Shown here: piece after piece, positions 49,438-58,792 of the stretch | How positions within the stretch are numbered: position 1 is the first letter of the stretch | How the letters are laid out: each line of letters opens with the position of its first letter | Assembly (NCBI RefSeq): GCF_001953975.1 | Contig: NZ_MBEJ01000099.1 | Span: 62,001-126,000 of the forward strand | Length of the DNA stretch: 64,000 nt | Reading direction: 5' to 3' | Source of the DNA: Mycobacterium sp. NS-7484 | GTDB lineage: Bacteria; Actinomycetota; Actinomycetes; Mycobacteriales; Mycobacteriaceae | Translations under genes and position numbers: made by a program | Notes under the pieces: model-generated | What the model was told of the DNA's origin: nothing | Database searches by the model: none | The model's input: the letters and a program-made list of their open reading frames with translations, nothing else

Positions 49438-51585
49438 ATGGCTGAGAACACCATTCAGTGGGACAAGGATGCCGACGGCATCGTCACCCTGACGCTGGAC
49501 GACCCGACCGGTTCGGCCAACGTGATGAACGAGCACTACAAGGAATCCATGCACAACGCCGTGGAAAGACTTGTGGCCGAGCAGGATTCGATCACCGGTG
49601 TGGTCATCACCAGCGCGAAGAAGACCTTCTTCGCCGGTGGCGACCTCAAGGGCATGATGAATATCGGCCCGGATGACGCCGCCGAGGCGTTCGAGATGGT
49701 CGAGACCATCAAGGCTGACCTGCGCAAGCTGGAGACCCTGCCCAAGCCCGTCGTGGCCGCCATCAACGGCGCCGCGCTCGGTGGCGGCCTGGAGATCGCG
49801 CTGGCCACCAACCACCGCATCGCCGCCGACGTCAAGGGCAGCCAGATCGGCCTGCCCGAGGTCACCCTGGGCCTGCTGCCCGGTGGTGGCGGCGTGGCCC
49901 GCACCGTGCGCATGTTCGGCATCCAGAAGGCCTTCATGGAGGTCCTGAGCCAGGGCACCCGGTTCAACCCGGCCAAGGCCAAGGAGACGGGCCTGGTTGA
50001 CGAATTGGTAAGCAGCGTGGAGGAATTGGTCCCCGCGGCCAAGGCGTGGATCAAGGCCAACCCCGAGGCGCACACCCAGCCGTGGGACGTCAAGGGCTAC
50101 AAGATCCCCGGCGGCACCCCGTCCACCCCGGCCCTGGCCGCGATCCTGCCGTCCTTCCCGGCACTGCTCAAGAAGCAGCTCAAGGGCGCCCCGATGCCGG
50201 CACCGCGGGCCATCCTGGACGCCGCTGTCGAGGGTGCGCAGGTCGACTTCGACACCGCCAGCCGCATCGAGAGCCGTTACTTCGTCTCGCTGGTAACCGG
50301 CCAGACCGCCAAGAACATGATTCAGGCGTTCTTCCTGGACCTGCAGGCCATCAACGGTGGCGCCTCGCGTCCGGAGGGCATCGCCAAGCAGGAGATCAAG
50401 AAGATCGGTGTGCTGGGCGCGGGCATGATGGGCGCCGGTATCGCCTACGTGTCGGCCAAGGCCGGCTACGACGTCGTCCTCAAGGACGTCAGCATCGAAG
50501 CCGCCCAGAAGGGCAAGGCGTACTCGGAGGGTCTGGAGGCCAAGGCGCTCAAGCGTGGCAAGACCACCGAGGAGAAGAGCGCGGCGCTGCTGGCCCGGAT
50601 CACCCCGACGGCCGATCCGCAGGATCTCAAGGGCGTCGACTTCGTTATCGAGGCCGTGTTCGAGAACCAGGAACTCAAGCACAAGGTGTTCCAGGAGATC
50701 GAGGACATCGTCGAGCCCAACGCGCTGCTCGGCTCGAACACCTCCACGCTGCCGATCACCGGTCTGGCGACCGGCGTCAAGCGCCAGGAGGACTTCATCG
50801 GCATCCACTTCTTCTCGCCGGTCGACAAGATGCCGCTGGTGGAGATCATCAAGGGCGAGAAGACCTCTGACGAGGCGCTGGCCCGGGTGTTCGACTACAC
50901 GCTGGCCATCAAGAAGACCCCGATCGTGGTCAACGACAGCCGCGGCTTCTTCACCAGCCGCGTGATCGGCACCTTCGTCAACGAGGCGCTGGCCATGCTG
51001 GGCGAGGGCGTGGAGCCCGCGTCGATCGAGCAGGCCGGTTCGCAGGCCGGTTACCCGGCGGCGCCGCTGCAGCTGAGCGACGAGCTCAACCTGGAGCTGA
51101 TGCACAAGATCGCCGTCGCCACCAAGGAAGGCATCGAGGCCGCGGGTGGCACGCACGTGCCGCACCCGGCCGAGGCCGTCGTGGAGAAGATGATCGAGAT
51201 CGGTCGCCCGTCGCGCCTGAAGGGCGCCGGGTTCTACGAGTACGTCGACGGCAAGCGGACCCAGCTGTGGCCCGGCCTGCGGGAGACCTTCAACTCGGGT
51301 ACCTCGCAGATCCCGCTGCAGGACATGATCGACCGCATGCTGTTCGCCGAGGCGCTGGAGACCCAGAAGTGCATCGACGAGGGCGTGCTCACCTCGACCG
51401 CTGACGCGAACATCGGCTCGATCATGGGTATCGGCTTCCCGCCGTACACCGGTGGCTCGGCCCAGTTCATCGTTGGCTACCAGGGTGAGCTCGGTGTCGG
51501 CAAGGAGGCCTTCGTGGCCCGGGCCAAGGAACTGGCCGCCCGCTACGGCGACCGCTTCCTGCCGCCGGCTTCGCTGGAGAGCTAA
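49438..51585 (+). CDS. fadB: Fatty-acid oxidation complex alpha subunit
   Basis: 715 aa (Rv0860). N-terminal enoyl-CoA hydratase domain (SAKKTFFAGGDLKGM oxyanion region; GGGLEIALATNHRIA; GLPEVTLGLLPGGGG), then 3-hydroxyacyl-CoA dehydrogenase with NAD motif GVLGAGMMGAGIAYVSAKAG (about 325) and catalytic His in GIHFFSPVDKMPLVEI. AGGGAG precedes ATG 49438; upstream frame lies within fadA. Ends at a strong terminator. Confidence 0.96.
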   Translation: MAENTIQWDKDADGIVTLTLDDPTGSANVMNEHYKESMHNAVERLVAEQDSITGVVITSAKKTFFAGGDLKGMMNIGPDDAAEAFEMVETIKADLRKLETLPKPVVAAINGAALGGGLEIALATNHRIAADVKGSQIGLPEVTLGLLPGGGGVARTVRMFGIQKAFMEVLSQGTRFNPAKAKETGLVDELVSSVEELVPAAKAWIKANPEAHTQPWDVKGYKIPGGTPSTPALAAILPSFPALLKKQLKGAPMPAPRAILDAAVEGAQVDFDTASRIESRYFVSLVTGQTAKNMIQAFFLDLQAINGGASRPEGIAKQEIKKIGVLGAGMMGAGIAYVSAKAGYDVVLKDVSIEAAQKGKAYSEGLEAKALKRGKTTEEKSAALLARITPTADPQDLKGVDFVIEAVFENQELKHKVFQEIEDIVEPNALLGSNTSTLPITGLATGVKRQEDFIGIHFFSPVDKMPLVEIIKGEKTSDEALARVFDYTLAIKKTPIVVNDSRGFFTSRVIGTFVNEALAMLGEGVEPASIEQAGSQAGYPAAPLQLSDELNLELMHKIAVATKEGIEAAGGTHVPHPAEAVVEKMIEIGRPSRLKGAGFYEYVDGKRTQLWPGLRETFNSGTSQIPLQDMIDRMLFAEALETQKCIDEGVLTSTADANIGSIMGIGFPPYTGGSAQFIVGYQGELGVGKEAFVARAKELAARYGDRFLPPASLES

Positions 51586-51598
51586 GCCGCAGTACGTC

Positions 51599-51628
51599 AA
51601 AAGCCCCCGACGCGAGTCGGGGGCTTTT
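51599..51628 (+). terminator. Terminator of fadA-fadB
   Basis: 13-bp perfect stem AAAAGCCCCCGAC / GTCGGGGGCTTTT with loop GCGA, ending in four T; 14 bases after the fadB stop. Confidence 0.92.
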
Positions 51629-51732
51629 GCGTGCGCCCACGACTACGGATTTCCAAGGGCGCGGACGCGTCCGGCAGCCATCAGGCTGGATACGACAGGT
51701 CGTATCGGGTCCACTCAGAAAGGTGGGTGATT

Positions 51733-52398
51733 GTGGACGTTTATGAGGCGGTGACGACCCGGCGTGCGGTGCGTGGGTTCACCGACGAGCCCGTTTCGAG
51801 GGAGGTGTTGCAGCGCGTGCTGTCGGCAGCAGCCTGGGCTCCGTCGGCATCGAACATCCAGCCCTGGCGCATATTCGTGGTGACCGGCGAACCACTTGCG
51901 CGGCTCAAAAAGCTTGCCGTCGAGCGCGTTGCCGCCGGTGACTCGTGGGACGAGCCGCAGTACGTGATGTATCCCGCTGAACTCAAATCGCCCTACGGTG
52001 AGCGCCGATCCCGGTTCGGCAAGGAGCGTTACAGCGCGCTCGGTATCGAACGTGCGGATTGGGAGGCCCGGCAGCGGGCCGCCATCGCAAACTGGGACGC
52101 CTTCGGAGCGCCCGCCGCGTTGTTCTGCTACGTCGACCGCGACCTCGGCCGTCCCCAGTGGTCGGACCTAGGAATGTATCTCCAGACCGTCATGCTGCTG
52201 TTGCGCGCTGAGGGCCTGCACAGTTGCCCGCAGATGTCGTGGGCGAAGGTCTACAAGACCGTCGCGGCGTTCGTGTCGCCCCCGGAGGAACTCATGCTGT
52301 TCTGCGGTATGTCGATCGGCTACGAGGACACCTCGGTCAACTACATCCGTACCGGCCGAGCCCCTCTCGACGAGACAGTCACTTTCATCGACGATTAG
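51733..52398 (+). CDS. Nitroreductase family protein
   Basis: 221 aa FMN nitroreductase: RRAVRGFTDEPVSREVLQRV, AAWAPSASNIQPWRIFVV and a C-terminal GMSIGYEDTSVNYIRTGRAP. GTG 51733 is preceded by AAAGGTGG eight bases upstream. Substrate unknown; family reduces nitro compounds or quinones. Confidence 0.82.
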   Translation: MDVYEAVTTRRAVRGFTDEPVSREVLQRVLSAAAWAPSASNIQPWRIFVVTGEPLARLKKLAVERVAAGDSWDEPQYVMYPAELKSPYGERRSRFGKERYSALGIERADWEARQRAAIANWDAFGAPAALFCYVDRDLGRPQWSDLGMYLQTVMLLLRAEGLHSCPQMSWAKVYKTVAAFVSPPEELMLFCGMSIGYEDTSVNYIRTGRAPLDETVTFIDD

Positions 52399-52420
52399 CG
52401 CGACCCTTCTGGGCCTGTCC

Positions 52421-53620
52421 TCAGCCGGCAGGCCAGTTCGGCAGGGGCATGGTGTCGTAGAGCCGTACCCCTCTGCTGTTGAGCCGGGCCAACGCTTGGG
52501 TGACGCCCAGCGGCAGCAACGAGATCACCTGGCCCGCGCCGACGAGTGCGCGGATGCCCCAACCACTCGTGGGCACAATGGCTTTCGCGTTCACGCGGGC
52601 CAGCTTTCGGCTGCCTTCGACCGGTCCGCGCATGGTGCGTTCGTACGCGGCGAACGCCGCGGCGTGATCGTCACCGGCACGCACCATTTCGGCGGCCAAC
52701 ACGTATGCGCCGTACACCGCGAGGCTGGTGCTTCCGCCGACCGCGGGACCGGGGCAGTAGCCCGCATCTCCGACGAGGGTGACTCGACCACGGGACCACG
52801 ACGTCATCTCCAATTGGGTGATCGCATCGAAGTAGAACGTCGGTGTCCGTGGCACCTCGTCGAGCCAGCGATCCACTTCCGTGCTCGTCCCCGCGAAAGC
52901 CGCACGGAGGGCCGCCTTGTGGCGTTCGACGTCGCGGTAGTCAAAGTCCAACGGTCGATCCGGGCGGAAGATGAACACCGCGCGGGCGTCGTCGAGGTGG
53001 TCGGCGGTGTAGATCCCGGCCATGTGACCGGGTTTGAAGTAGCCGCTCATCTCGCCGTCGCGAGCCATGTTCTTCGGCACGGACACCACCGACAGGTATC
53101 CGCCGAGGAAGTTCTCGGAGATGTTGTCGCCGAACGTCAGTCTCCGCACGCCCGAGTGCAGGCCGTCGGCCCCGACCACGACGTCGAAGCGTCGGGACCC
53201 GTTGTGCTCGAAGGTGACATCACCGTCGGGGGAGATGGTGGTGATCGTGTCGCCGAAGAGATATTCGACATCGTCGCGGCCGGCTCGGTAGTAGATCTCG
53301 CTGAGGTCGTCGCGCATGATCTCGACGTGCCGGTCGGACATGGCGCCGATGAGCTTGAGGTAATCGAGTTCGGCCGGTCGTGAGGCACCCGGCCGGTGGA
53401 CGACGAGTCGGGTGGTGCCGGTGGCGTGCGACATGATCTCGGGCAGTACGCCCATGCGCTCGGAGATCTCCATGGCGGGGCGGAACAGGTCGACGGCGTG
53501 CCCGCCGGTCTTACGCAGTGCGGGTGAGCGTTCGACCACGGTGACGTCGAAACCGTGTCGCGACAGCCAGTACGCGAGTACCGGCCCGGAGATGCTGGCG
53601 CCAGAGATGAGTACCTTCAC
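52421..53620 (-). CDS. Class A FAD monooxygenase, TetX-like
   Basis: 399 aa. FAD motif ISGASISGPVLAYWLSRHGF, DG motif VVGADGLHSGVRR and GD motif TLVGDAGYCPGP. Architecture matches flavin monooxygenases of the TetX/aromatic-hydroxylase group, some of which inactivate antibiotics; this one's substrate is not visible. Divergent from a TetR gene with two operators in between, so it is inducible by a ligand of that TetR (inference). Confidence 0.82.
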   Translation of the reverse strand: MKVLISGASISGPVLAYWLSRHGFDVTVVERSPALRKTGGHAVDLFRPAMEISERMGVLPEIMSHATGTTRLVVHRPGASRPAELDYLKLIGAMSDRHVEIMRDDLSEIYYRAGRDDVEYLFGDTITTISPDGDVTFEHNGSRRFDVVVGADGLHSGVRRLTFGDNISENFLGGYLSVVSVPKNMARDGEMSGYFKPGHMAGIYTADHLDDARAVFIFRPDRPLDFDYRDVERHKAALRAAFAGTSTEVDRWLDEVPRTPTFYFDAITQLEMTSWSRGRVTLVGDAGYCPGPAVGGSTSLAVYGAYVLAAEMVRAGDDHAAAFAAYERTMRGPVEGSRKLARVNAKAIVPTSGWGIRALVGAGQVISLLPLGVTQALARLNSRGVRLYDTMPLPNWPAG

Positions 53621-53628
53621 GATGCCCC

Positions 53629-53650
53629 TTACTTAACGGTCGGTAAGTAA
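53629..53650. promoter_or_regulatory. TetR operator 1
   Basis: TTACTTAACGGTCGGTAAGTAA, a near-perfect palindrome just upstream of the monooxygenase ATG. Confidence 0.65.
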
Positions 53651-53662
53651 TCCTGTCGTGAG

Positions 53663-53678
53663 CTTACCGATCGTTAAG
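53663..53678. promoter_or_regulatory. TetR operator 2
   Basis: CTTACCGATCGTTAAG, followed by TAAG; same consensus as operator 1 (ACTTACCGAYCGTTAAGTAA). A TAGGGT -10 at 53684-53689 lies six bases before the GTG 53696. Confidence 0.65.
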
Positions 53679-53695
53679 TAAGTTAGGGTGACTAC

Positions 53696-54241
53696 GTGGC
53701 CAAGCCCGCTGTGGATACCCGCCAACGCATCTTGGACGTGGCGCGCGAACTCTTTGCCGAGAAGGGTGTGCTGCGTACCAGCCTGCAGGACATCGCCGAT
53801 CGTCTCGGCATCACGAAACCGGCGCTCTACTACCACTTCCGGTCACGGGAGGATCTGGTTCGCAACATCGTGCAACCCCTGATCGACGAAGGCGAGGCCT
53901 TCATCGACGAGCAGGAGCGCAAGCGCCGCGCGGCCCGGGCCACGGCACGCGAGCTTCTCGAGGGCTACTTCGACTTTCACTACCGGCATCGCGCCGACCT
54001 CGTACTGATCGTCTCCGAGCTGACCACGTTGGCCGACCTGGGGCTGATCGACCAACTGCTGGCCTGGCGCGCTCGGCTCGGCGTGCTGGTGTTCGGCCGC
54101 CGGCCCACCCTCGAACAGTCCACCCGCGCCGTCATCGCTTTCGGTGGTCTACAGGATTGCTGCCTGCAGTTCCCCGACGTGCCCTATGAGCAGTTGCGCA
54201 GGACCACCGTGGACGGCGCGATGGCTGCGTTGGGGTTGTGA
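53696..54241 (+). CDS. TetR-family regulator
   Basis: 181 aa. HTH: RQRILDVARELFAEKGVLRT, SLQDIADRLGITKPALYYHF. GTG 53696 six bases after a TAGGGT -10, so translation is probably leaderless. Two palindromic operators in the 75-bp intergenic region imply repression of itself and of the monooxygenase. Confidence 0.85.
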   Translation: MAKPAVDTRQRILDVARELFAEKGVLRTSLQDIADRLGITKPALYYHFRSREDLVRNIVQPLIDEGEAFIDEQERKRRAARATARELLEGYFDFHYRHRADLVLIVSELTTLADLGLIDQLLAWRARLGVLVFGRRPTLEQSTRAVIAFGGLQDCCLQFPDVPYEQLRRTTVDGAMAALGL

Positions 54242-54250
54242 CTGCGCTTC

Positions 54251-54838
54251 TTACCCGTCACGGCTGAACAGATAAAACCGCGCCGGATTCTTCCCGTTGT
54301 GGTCCATCGCGGGCTCGTCACCGCTCGATACCAGGGACCAACCGTCGCTGAAGCGCCGCTGCACCTCGTCGAAACCGATCCCCGGCACACCCGTCGATGT
54401 ACCGGGGATGAAGGCCACGATCAACAACCGCGCGCCGGGCGCGGCCACCGCACTGACCTCCCGGACGTAGGCGTCACGATCCGCGCCGCTCATGCCGTGC
54501 AGGCAGCCGCTGTCGATGATGAGCTCGAATCCCGCTCCGAGGCCGGATGAACTCAATTGCGTCACATCAGCTTTCGCGAACCTGATGGGCAGCGTTCCGG
54601 CTTTGTCCCGCGCCTTCTTCAGCGGCTTGTCCACATAGTCCACCCCGGTGACGTGCCAGCCGTTCCTGGCCAGGTACACCGCGGTGTCCCCGGTGCCGCA
54701 GCCCAGGTCGAGCGCGGCACTCGGGGGCAACGAGCCACCTTCGATCAGGCCGGTCAGGCTGTGCGCCAGTGGATGGCCGTCCCAGGGCGTGAAGCCCAGC
54801 CGGTAGAGCCAGCGGAACAGGCGTTGCCGCGAACTCAT
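54251..54838 (-). CDS. SAM-dependent methyltransferase
   Basis: 195 aa class-I methyltransferase. SAM motif I AALDLGCGTGDTAVYLARNG, motif II-like VTGVDYVDKPL and acidic loop FELIIDSGCLHG. ATG 54838 chosen; the open frame upstream is shadow of the next gene. Small-molecule or thiol type (TehB/TPMT-like) by length; substrate unknown. Four bases from the upstream gene's stop. Confidence 0.8.
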   Translation of the reverse strand: MSSRQRLFRWLYRLGFTPWDGHPLAHSLTGLIEGGSLPPSAALDLGCGTGDTAVYLARNGWHVTGVDYVDKPLKKARDKAGTLPIRFAKADVTQLSSSGLGAGFELIIDSGCLHGMSGADRDAYVREVSAVAAPGARLLIVAFIPGTSTGVPGIGFDEVQRRFSDGWSLVSSGDEPAMDHNGKNPARFYLFSRDG

Positions 54839-54842
54839 GGCC

Positions 54843-55268
54843 TCACAGCGACCCCAGATCGGCGGACAGCCAGTGCTCGGGCTTGAGGTAGATGGTGACG
54901 CCCTCGCCGTGCTCGCGCCGGGCGAACTCCAGGTAGGGCTCCACCTTCTCCGGCGGCAGGTACCGCCGGACCATCTCGACGAGCTGCTCATCGGTGGACG
55001 GTTCGATCCGGCTGACCGCACCGTCGACGGCCACATACCGCACCGACGGCTCCAGGCGCTCGGCCATCAACGAGAAGTGCCCGGCCGCTTCGATCAACCG
55101 GTGCTTGCGGGAACCCAACCCCGTCTGCACCCACGGTTCACCGCCGGGGGTGTACTGGTACCAGATGGGGACGGTCAGCGGACCGCGCTTGTCGCCGGCG
55201 TACACCGACAACGCGGCGATGTGCGGCTCGGCCAGAAACTGTTCGCGTTCTTCCTTGGAAAGGGCCAT
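54843..55268 (-). CDS. Pyridoxamine-5'-phosphate-oxidase-like flavin/F420-binding protein
   Basis: 141 aa split-barrel protein: AALSVYAGDKRGPLTVPIWY, HFSLMAERLEPSVRYVAVDG. Such mycobacterial PPOX proteins use F420, FMN or heme. ATG 55268 (MALSKEEREQFLAEPH) chosen over 55298. Probably co-transcribed with the methyltransferase. Confidence 0.8.
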   Translation of the reverse strand: MALSKEEREQFLAEPHIAALSVYAGDKRGPLTVPIWYQYTPGGEPWVQTGLGSRKHRLIEAAGHFSLMAERLEPSVRYVAVDGAVSRIEPSTDEQLVEMVRRYLPPEKVEPYLEFARREHGEGVTIYLKPEHWLSADLGSL

Positions 55269-55324
55269 GAAAACCAGGCTAGCCCCGTTCCCCGACACGG
55301 ATCGGCGTCGTAGAGTCGAGATCC

Positions 55325-56314
55325 ATGCGCTTTGGACTCTTCATCCCGCAGGGCTGGCGTCTCGACCTCGTTGACATTCCCGCTGAAGACCACTGGCAGG
55401 TGATGAGCGATCTGGCGTCATACGCCGACGCCGGCGCCTGGGATTCGCTGTGGGTCTACGACCACTTCCACACCGTGCCGGTGCCCACCGACGAGGCCAC
55501 CCACGAGGCCTGGACGCTGATGGCCGCGTATGCGGCGACGACGTCACGGATCAAGCTGGGCCAGATGTGCACCGCGATGAGCTATCGCAATCCGGTGTAT
55601 CTGGCCAAGGTCGCCGCCACCACCGACATCATCTCCGGTGGCCGGGTGCAGATGGGTATCGGCGGTGGCTGGTACGAGCACGAATGGCGTGCCTACGGCT
55701 ACGGCTTCCCTTCGGCCGGTGAGCGGTTGGGCCGGCTCGACGAGGGTGTGCAGATCATGCGTGACGCCTGGCGGGACGGGCGGGTCAGCTTCGACGGAAA
55801 GCATTATCAGGTGGACGGCGCCATCGTGGCGCCCAAGCCGTTGCAGGACAACGGAATTCCGTTGTGGATCGCCGGCGGCGGGGAGAAGGTGACGCTGCGC
55901 ATCGCGGCCAAGTACGCGCAGTACACCAACTTCACCTCCGAGCCCGAGGGCTTCGCGCACAAATCCCAGGTGCTCGCCGCGCACTGCAAAGACGTCGGCA
56001 CCGACTACGACGCCATCGTGCGCTCGGCGAACTTCAACGCCGTCATCGGCGATTCGGAGTCCGACGTCGCCGATCGCGTCGCGCGGTTGCGAGACCGGCA
56101 GGTGCCGGTTGCCGGTGAGGGTGCGGTCGACGCAATGCTGGCCAACGCCACCGCGCCGGAATCCGCAAGCGGCACACCGGAACAGGTCGTCGAGAAGCTG
56201 CAGCGGATGCGTGATCTCGGTTGCGAATATGCGATCCTGTACTTCCCGGAAGCCGCCTATGACCGGTCGGGAATCGAACTGTTCGAGCAGAAGGTCATTC
56301 CGGCACTGAGCTGA
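55325..56314 (+). CDS. LLM-class F420-dependent oxidoreductase
   Basis: 329 aa luciferase-like enzyme: MRFGLFIPQGWRLDL, WDSLWVYDHFHTVP, GQMCTAMSYRNPVYLAKVAA, GGRVQMGIGGGWYEHEWRAY. Divergent from the PPOX protein. Substrate unknown. Confidence 0.85.
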   Translation: MRFGLFIPQGWRLDLVDIPAEDHWQVMSDLASYADAGAWDSLWVYDHFHTVPVPTDEATHEAWTLMAAYAATTSRIKLGQMCTAMSYRNPVYLAKVAATTDIISGGRVQMGIGGGWYEHEWRAYGYGFPSAGERLGRLDEGVQIMRDAWRDGRVSFDGKHYQVDGAIVAPKPLQDNGIPLWIAGGGEKVTLRIAAKYAQYTNFTSEPEGFAHKSQVLAAHCKDVGTDYDAIVRSANFNAVIGDSESDVADRVARLRDRQVPVAGEGAVDAMLANATAPESASGTPEQVVEKLQRMRDLGCEYAILYFPEAAYDRSGIELFEQKVIPALS

Positions 56315-56343
56315 CCTGATAGTGAGCGATGCGCCACCCTTCG

Positions 56344-56636
56344 TCAGTGCCCGGCACTTTGGCCACCGTCCACCCGCAGGATCTCGCCGGTGACAAAGCC
56401 GGCACGCTCCAGGTACAGCACCGCATCCACGGCGTCGTCGATCTCACCGAGTTGGCCCATCGGGTTCAGCCCGGCCATGAAGTCGTGCGTGGAGGGATCG
56501 TGCATCGGGGTGTTGATCGAGCCCAAGGCCACCGCGTTCACCCGGATGCCGCGGCCACCAGGCCGGCGCCGATGCCCTGGGACCCGCCGGTGATGACGGC
56601 GACGCGGGTGGCGGTGTTGTCGGTGTCGGTGCTCAT
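56344..56636 (-). pseudogene. Short-chain dehydrogenase with large internal deletion
   Basis: From ATG 56636 the frame reads an SDR N-terminus (RVAVITGGSQGIGAGLVAA) and then stops at 56538; in another frame the sequence goes straight into an SDR C-terminus (GIRVNAVALGSINTPMHDP ... GEILRVDGGQSAGH). The whole middle, about 120 codons with the catalytic Ser-Tyr-Lys, is missing and the frame is shifted, so no active enzyme can be made. Confidence 0.8.
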
Positions 56637-56762
56637 GTCAGTCCCTTTCGGTTGTCCGGTCTGCCCGGTTGCACTGCTCAACGCGGCGAGGCGCTGGCTC
56701 ATGTCCGGCCGGCGGGATCTGTCGGCTCCCTGCTGAGAGGCGCAGCCTATTACGCTGCAACG

Positions 56763-57695
56763 GTGGAGTTGCGCCAGCTGCGCTATTTCGTCACCGTCGC
56801 CGAAGAACTGAACTTCGGCCGGGCGGCCGAGCGTCTGCGGATCGCGGGGCCGTCGCTGTCCCAGCAGATCAAGGCCCTCGAACGTGATCTCAAGGTCACG
56901 CTGTTCGACCGGGACCGGCGTTCGGTGGCGCTCACTCAGGCCGGTGGTGCGCTGCTGCCCGAGGCCCGTGCGCTGATCCGGCGGGCCGACGAATTGCGCA
57001 GGCGGGCACACGGTTTGGCGGTGTCGGACCCGGTGCGGATCGGCTACGTGAACTGGTGCCCGACCGACTGGGCCGAACGTGCCGCAGGGGTGGCCCAACT
57101 ACGGGTGGACACCTGGGTGATGCCCTCACACACCCAGGCCGCCCGGGTGGCCGACGGCAGCCTGGATTTGGCCATCTGCTGGGTGCAGAACGCTGATCTG
57201 GCGGCCCTGGCGCTGCAGGCTCGGCTGATCGGGGTGGACCGGCTGTACGCGTTGTGTCCCGGCACCGACGAATCACCGGTGACCGCCGGCGACACCACGG
57301 TGCTCATCGATTCGGATGCGGCCAGCTGGTCGTCGTGGAATCGCTACGGCGAACAGTTCGCCGCCGCCGTCGGCGCACCGGTGATGCGCACCGATGACGG
57401 CGGTGTCACCGGGCCCACCTTCTTCGAACACGTCCGCCGGCTGCGTCGTCCGGTGCTCAACAATCCCAAGGGGCAGACCACCGCACTGCCCACCGGGCTG
57501 GTACGCCGCCCGGTGGTGGCTCCCTCACCGTTGTGGACCTGGTCGCTGGTGTGGCGCCGGGACGAGTCCAGCCCGGCCGTACTGGCCGTGGTCGACGAGT
57601 TCACCCGCGGCGTCGGCGATTTCGGGCTCGACGACGCGGATGTGTGGCTGCCACCCGATGATCCGCATCACCCCGGCCACCAAAGCGGCGATTGA
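56763..57695 (+). CDS. LysR-family regulator
   Basis: 310 aa. LTTR HTH (MELRQLRYFVTVAEELNFGR, AAERLRIAGPSLSQQIKALE) and periplasmic-binding-protein-like effector domain. GTG 56763. Its 3' end overlaps the convergent MFS gene by 171 bp, which is unusual. Likely target is that MFS gene. Confidence 0.82.
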   Translation: MELRQLRYFVTVAEELNFGRAAERLRIAGPSLSQQIKALERDLKVTLFDRDRRSVALTQAGGALLPEARALIRRADELRRRAHGLAVSDPVRIGYVNWCPTDWAERAAGVAQLRVDTWVMPSHTQAARVADGSLDLAICWVQNADLAALALQARLIGVDRLYALCPGTDESPVTAGDTTVLIDSDAASWSSWNRYGEQFAAAVGAPVMRTDDGGVTGPTFFEHVRRLRRPVLNNPKGQTTALPTGLVRRPVVAPSPLWTWSLVWRRDESSPAVLAVVDEFTRGVGDFGLDDADVWLPPDDPHHPGHQSGD

Positions 57696-58757
57696 CACCA
57701 CCAGTGCGCCCACCACCAGGGCCGGACGGAAACCGTGGTGCAGCAGTGGTGTCACCACGATCGGTCCGAGGATCTGCCCGGCCGAATACCCGGCGGTGAG
57801 CAGCGCGACGGCCCGCGGATAGCGCAGCAGCCGTCCGGCGGCCAGGGCCAGCGTGCTCACCCCGATGAAGGTCCCGCCGAACAGCACGGCGCCGGTGAGC
57901 GCCGCACTCACCCCGCCGGCCAGTCCCGCGACGGCGATCCCGGCGGCCTGCACGCCGAGCGCCGCCATCAGCAGCGCCGGATGCGACCACCGGGTGCTCA
58001 GCGCGGCCCACAGCGCCGCGGACGGGACGGTGGCCAACCCCACCACCAGCCAGGCTCCGCCACCCAGCCAGCTCGGCGTGCCGTGCGCTACGGCGGCCAC
58101 CAGGAAGGTGCCGGCGATGATGTAACCGATGCCTTCCAAGGTGTAGCTGACCAGCAGCAGTGCGAAGGCGCCGTGCGGCGGACGGTTTCGAGCTTCGGTA
58201 CCGGTTGTCGCGGTATCCGGCGCCGGGTGCATCGACCAGGCGGCGAGGCTGAGCACCGCGGCCACCGCCGCGGCCGCCCACCAGGCCACCTGCCAATCTC
58301 CGGCGGCCAGCACCAGCACCGCCGAGAGCGCGATGCCCGCGCCGACCCCGCCGAACCCCCACCCGGCCAGGTGCGCCGGGTGGGCGTGCAGGTGCTCCAT
58401 CATGGTGTTGACCGCGATGACGAACACCAGCGCGCTGGTGATTCCGGCCAGCGTGCGCAGCGTGATCCAGCCAATGGCGTTGGTGGTCAACGGCATTGCC
58501 ACCAGGCTGACGATCAGCGCGACCAGGCACAGCCGACACGCGAACATCGATCGGGCCAGGCGCGGCCAGACCGTTCCGGCCAGCGCACCGACCAGATAGC
58601 CGACGTAGTTCGCGGTGGCGAGGTCGGCGGCGGTGTGAGCGCTCACCCCGGCCTGCGCGGTCATCAACGGCAGGATGGGGGTGTAGACGAACCGGCCGAT
58701 CCCCATGGCGGCGGCCAGCACGGCGGCGGTGCGGGCGACGTGTGCATGATGGCGCAT
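57525..58757 (-). CDS. MFS transporter, YbfB-like
   Basis: 410 aa, twelve hydrophobic segments; starts MRHHAHVARTAAVLAAAMGI, then GRFVYTPILPLM, a conserved N-terminus of YbfB/CynX-like permeases. ATG 58757 is chosen; the open frame runs to 58832. The last 45 residues are hydrophilic and overlap the LysR gene on the other strand. Substrate unknown. Confidence 0.78.
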   Translation of the reverse strand: MRHHAHVARTAAVLAAAMGIGRFVYTPILPLMTAQAGVSAHTAADLATANYVGYLVGALAGTVWPRLARSMFACRLCLVALIVSLVAMPLTTNAIGWITLRTLAGITSALVFVIAVNTMMEHLHAHPAHLAGWGFGGVGAGIALSAVLVLAAGDWQVAWWAAAAVAAVLSLAAWSMHPAPDTATTGTEARNRPPHGAFALLLVSYTLEGIGYIIAGTFLVAAVAHGTPSWLGGGAWLVVGLATVPSAALWAALSTRWSHPALLMAALGVQAAGIAVAGLAGGVSAALTGAVLFGGTFIGVSTLALAAGRLLRYPRAVALLTAGYSAGQILGPIVVTPLLHHGFRPALVVGALVVSIAALVAGVMRIIGWQPHIRVVEPEIADAAGELVDHGQYGRAGLVPAPHQRPGPQR

Positions 58758-58792
58758 CGGTTCATCGTGCGGGGCAATTCGTTCGAAGAGCC

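Noticed and set aside
47906..49438. 510-aa open frame on the minus strand
   Set aside because: Antisense to fadA and the repeat region; no family features.
48940..51600. 886-aa open frame on the minus strand
   Set aside because: Exactly antisense to fadA/fadB; low-complexity Leu/Arg/Gly/His composition typical of shadow frames in biased codons.
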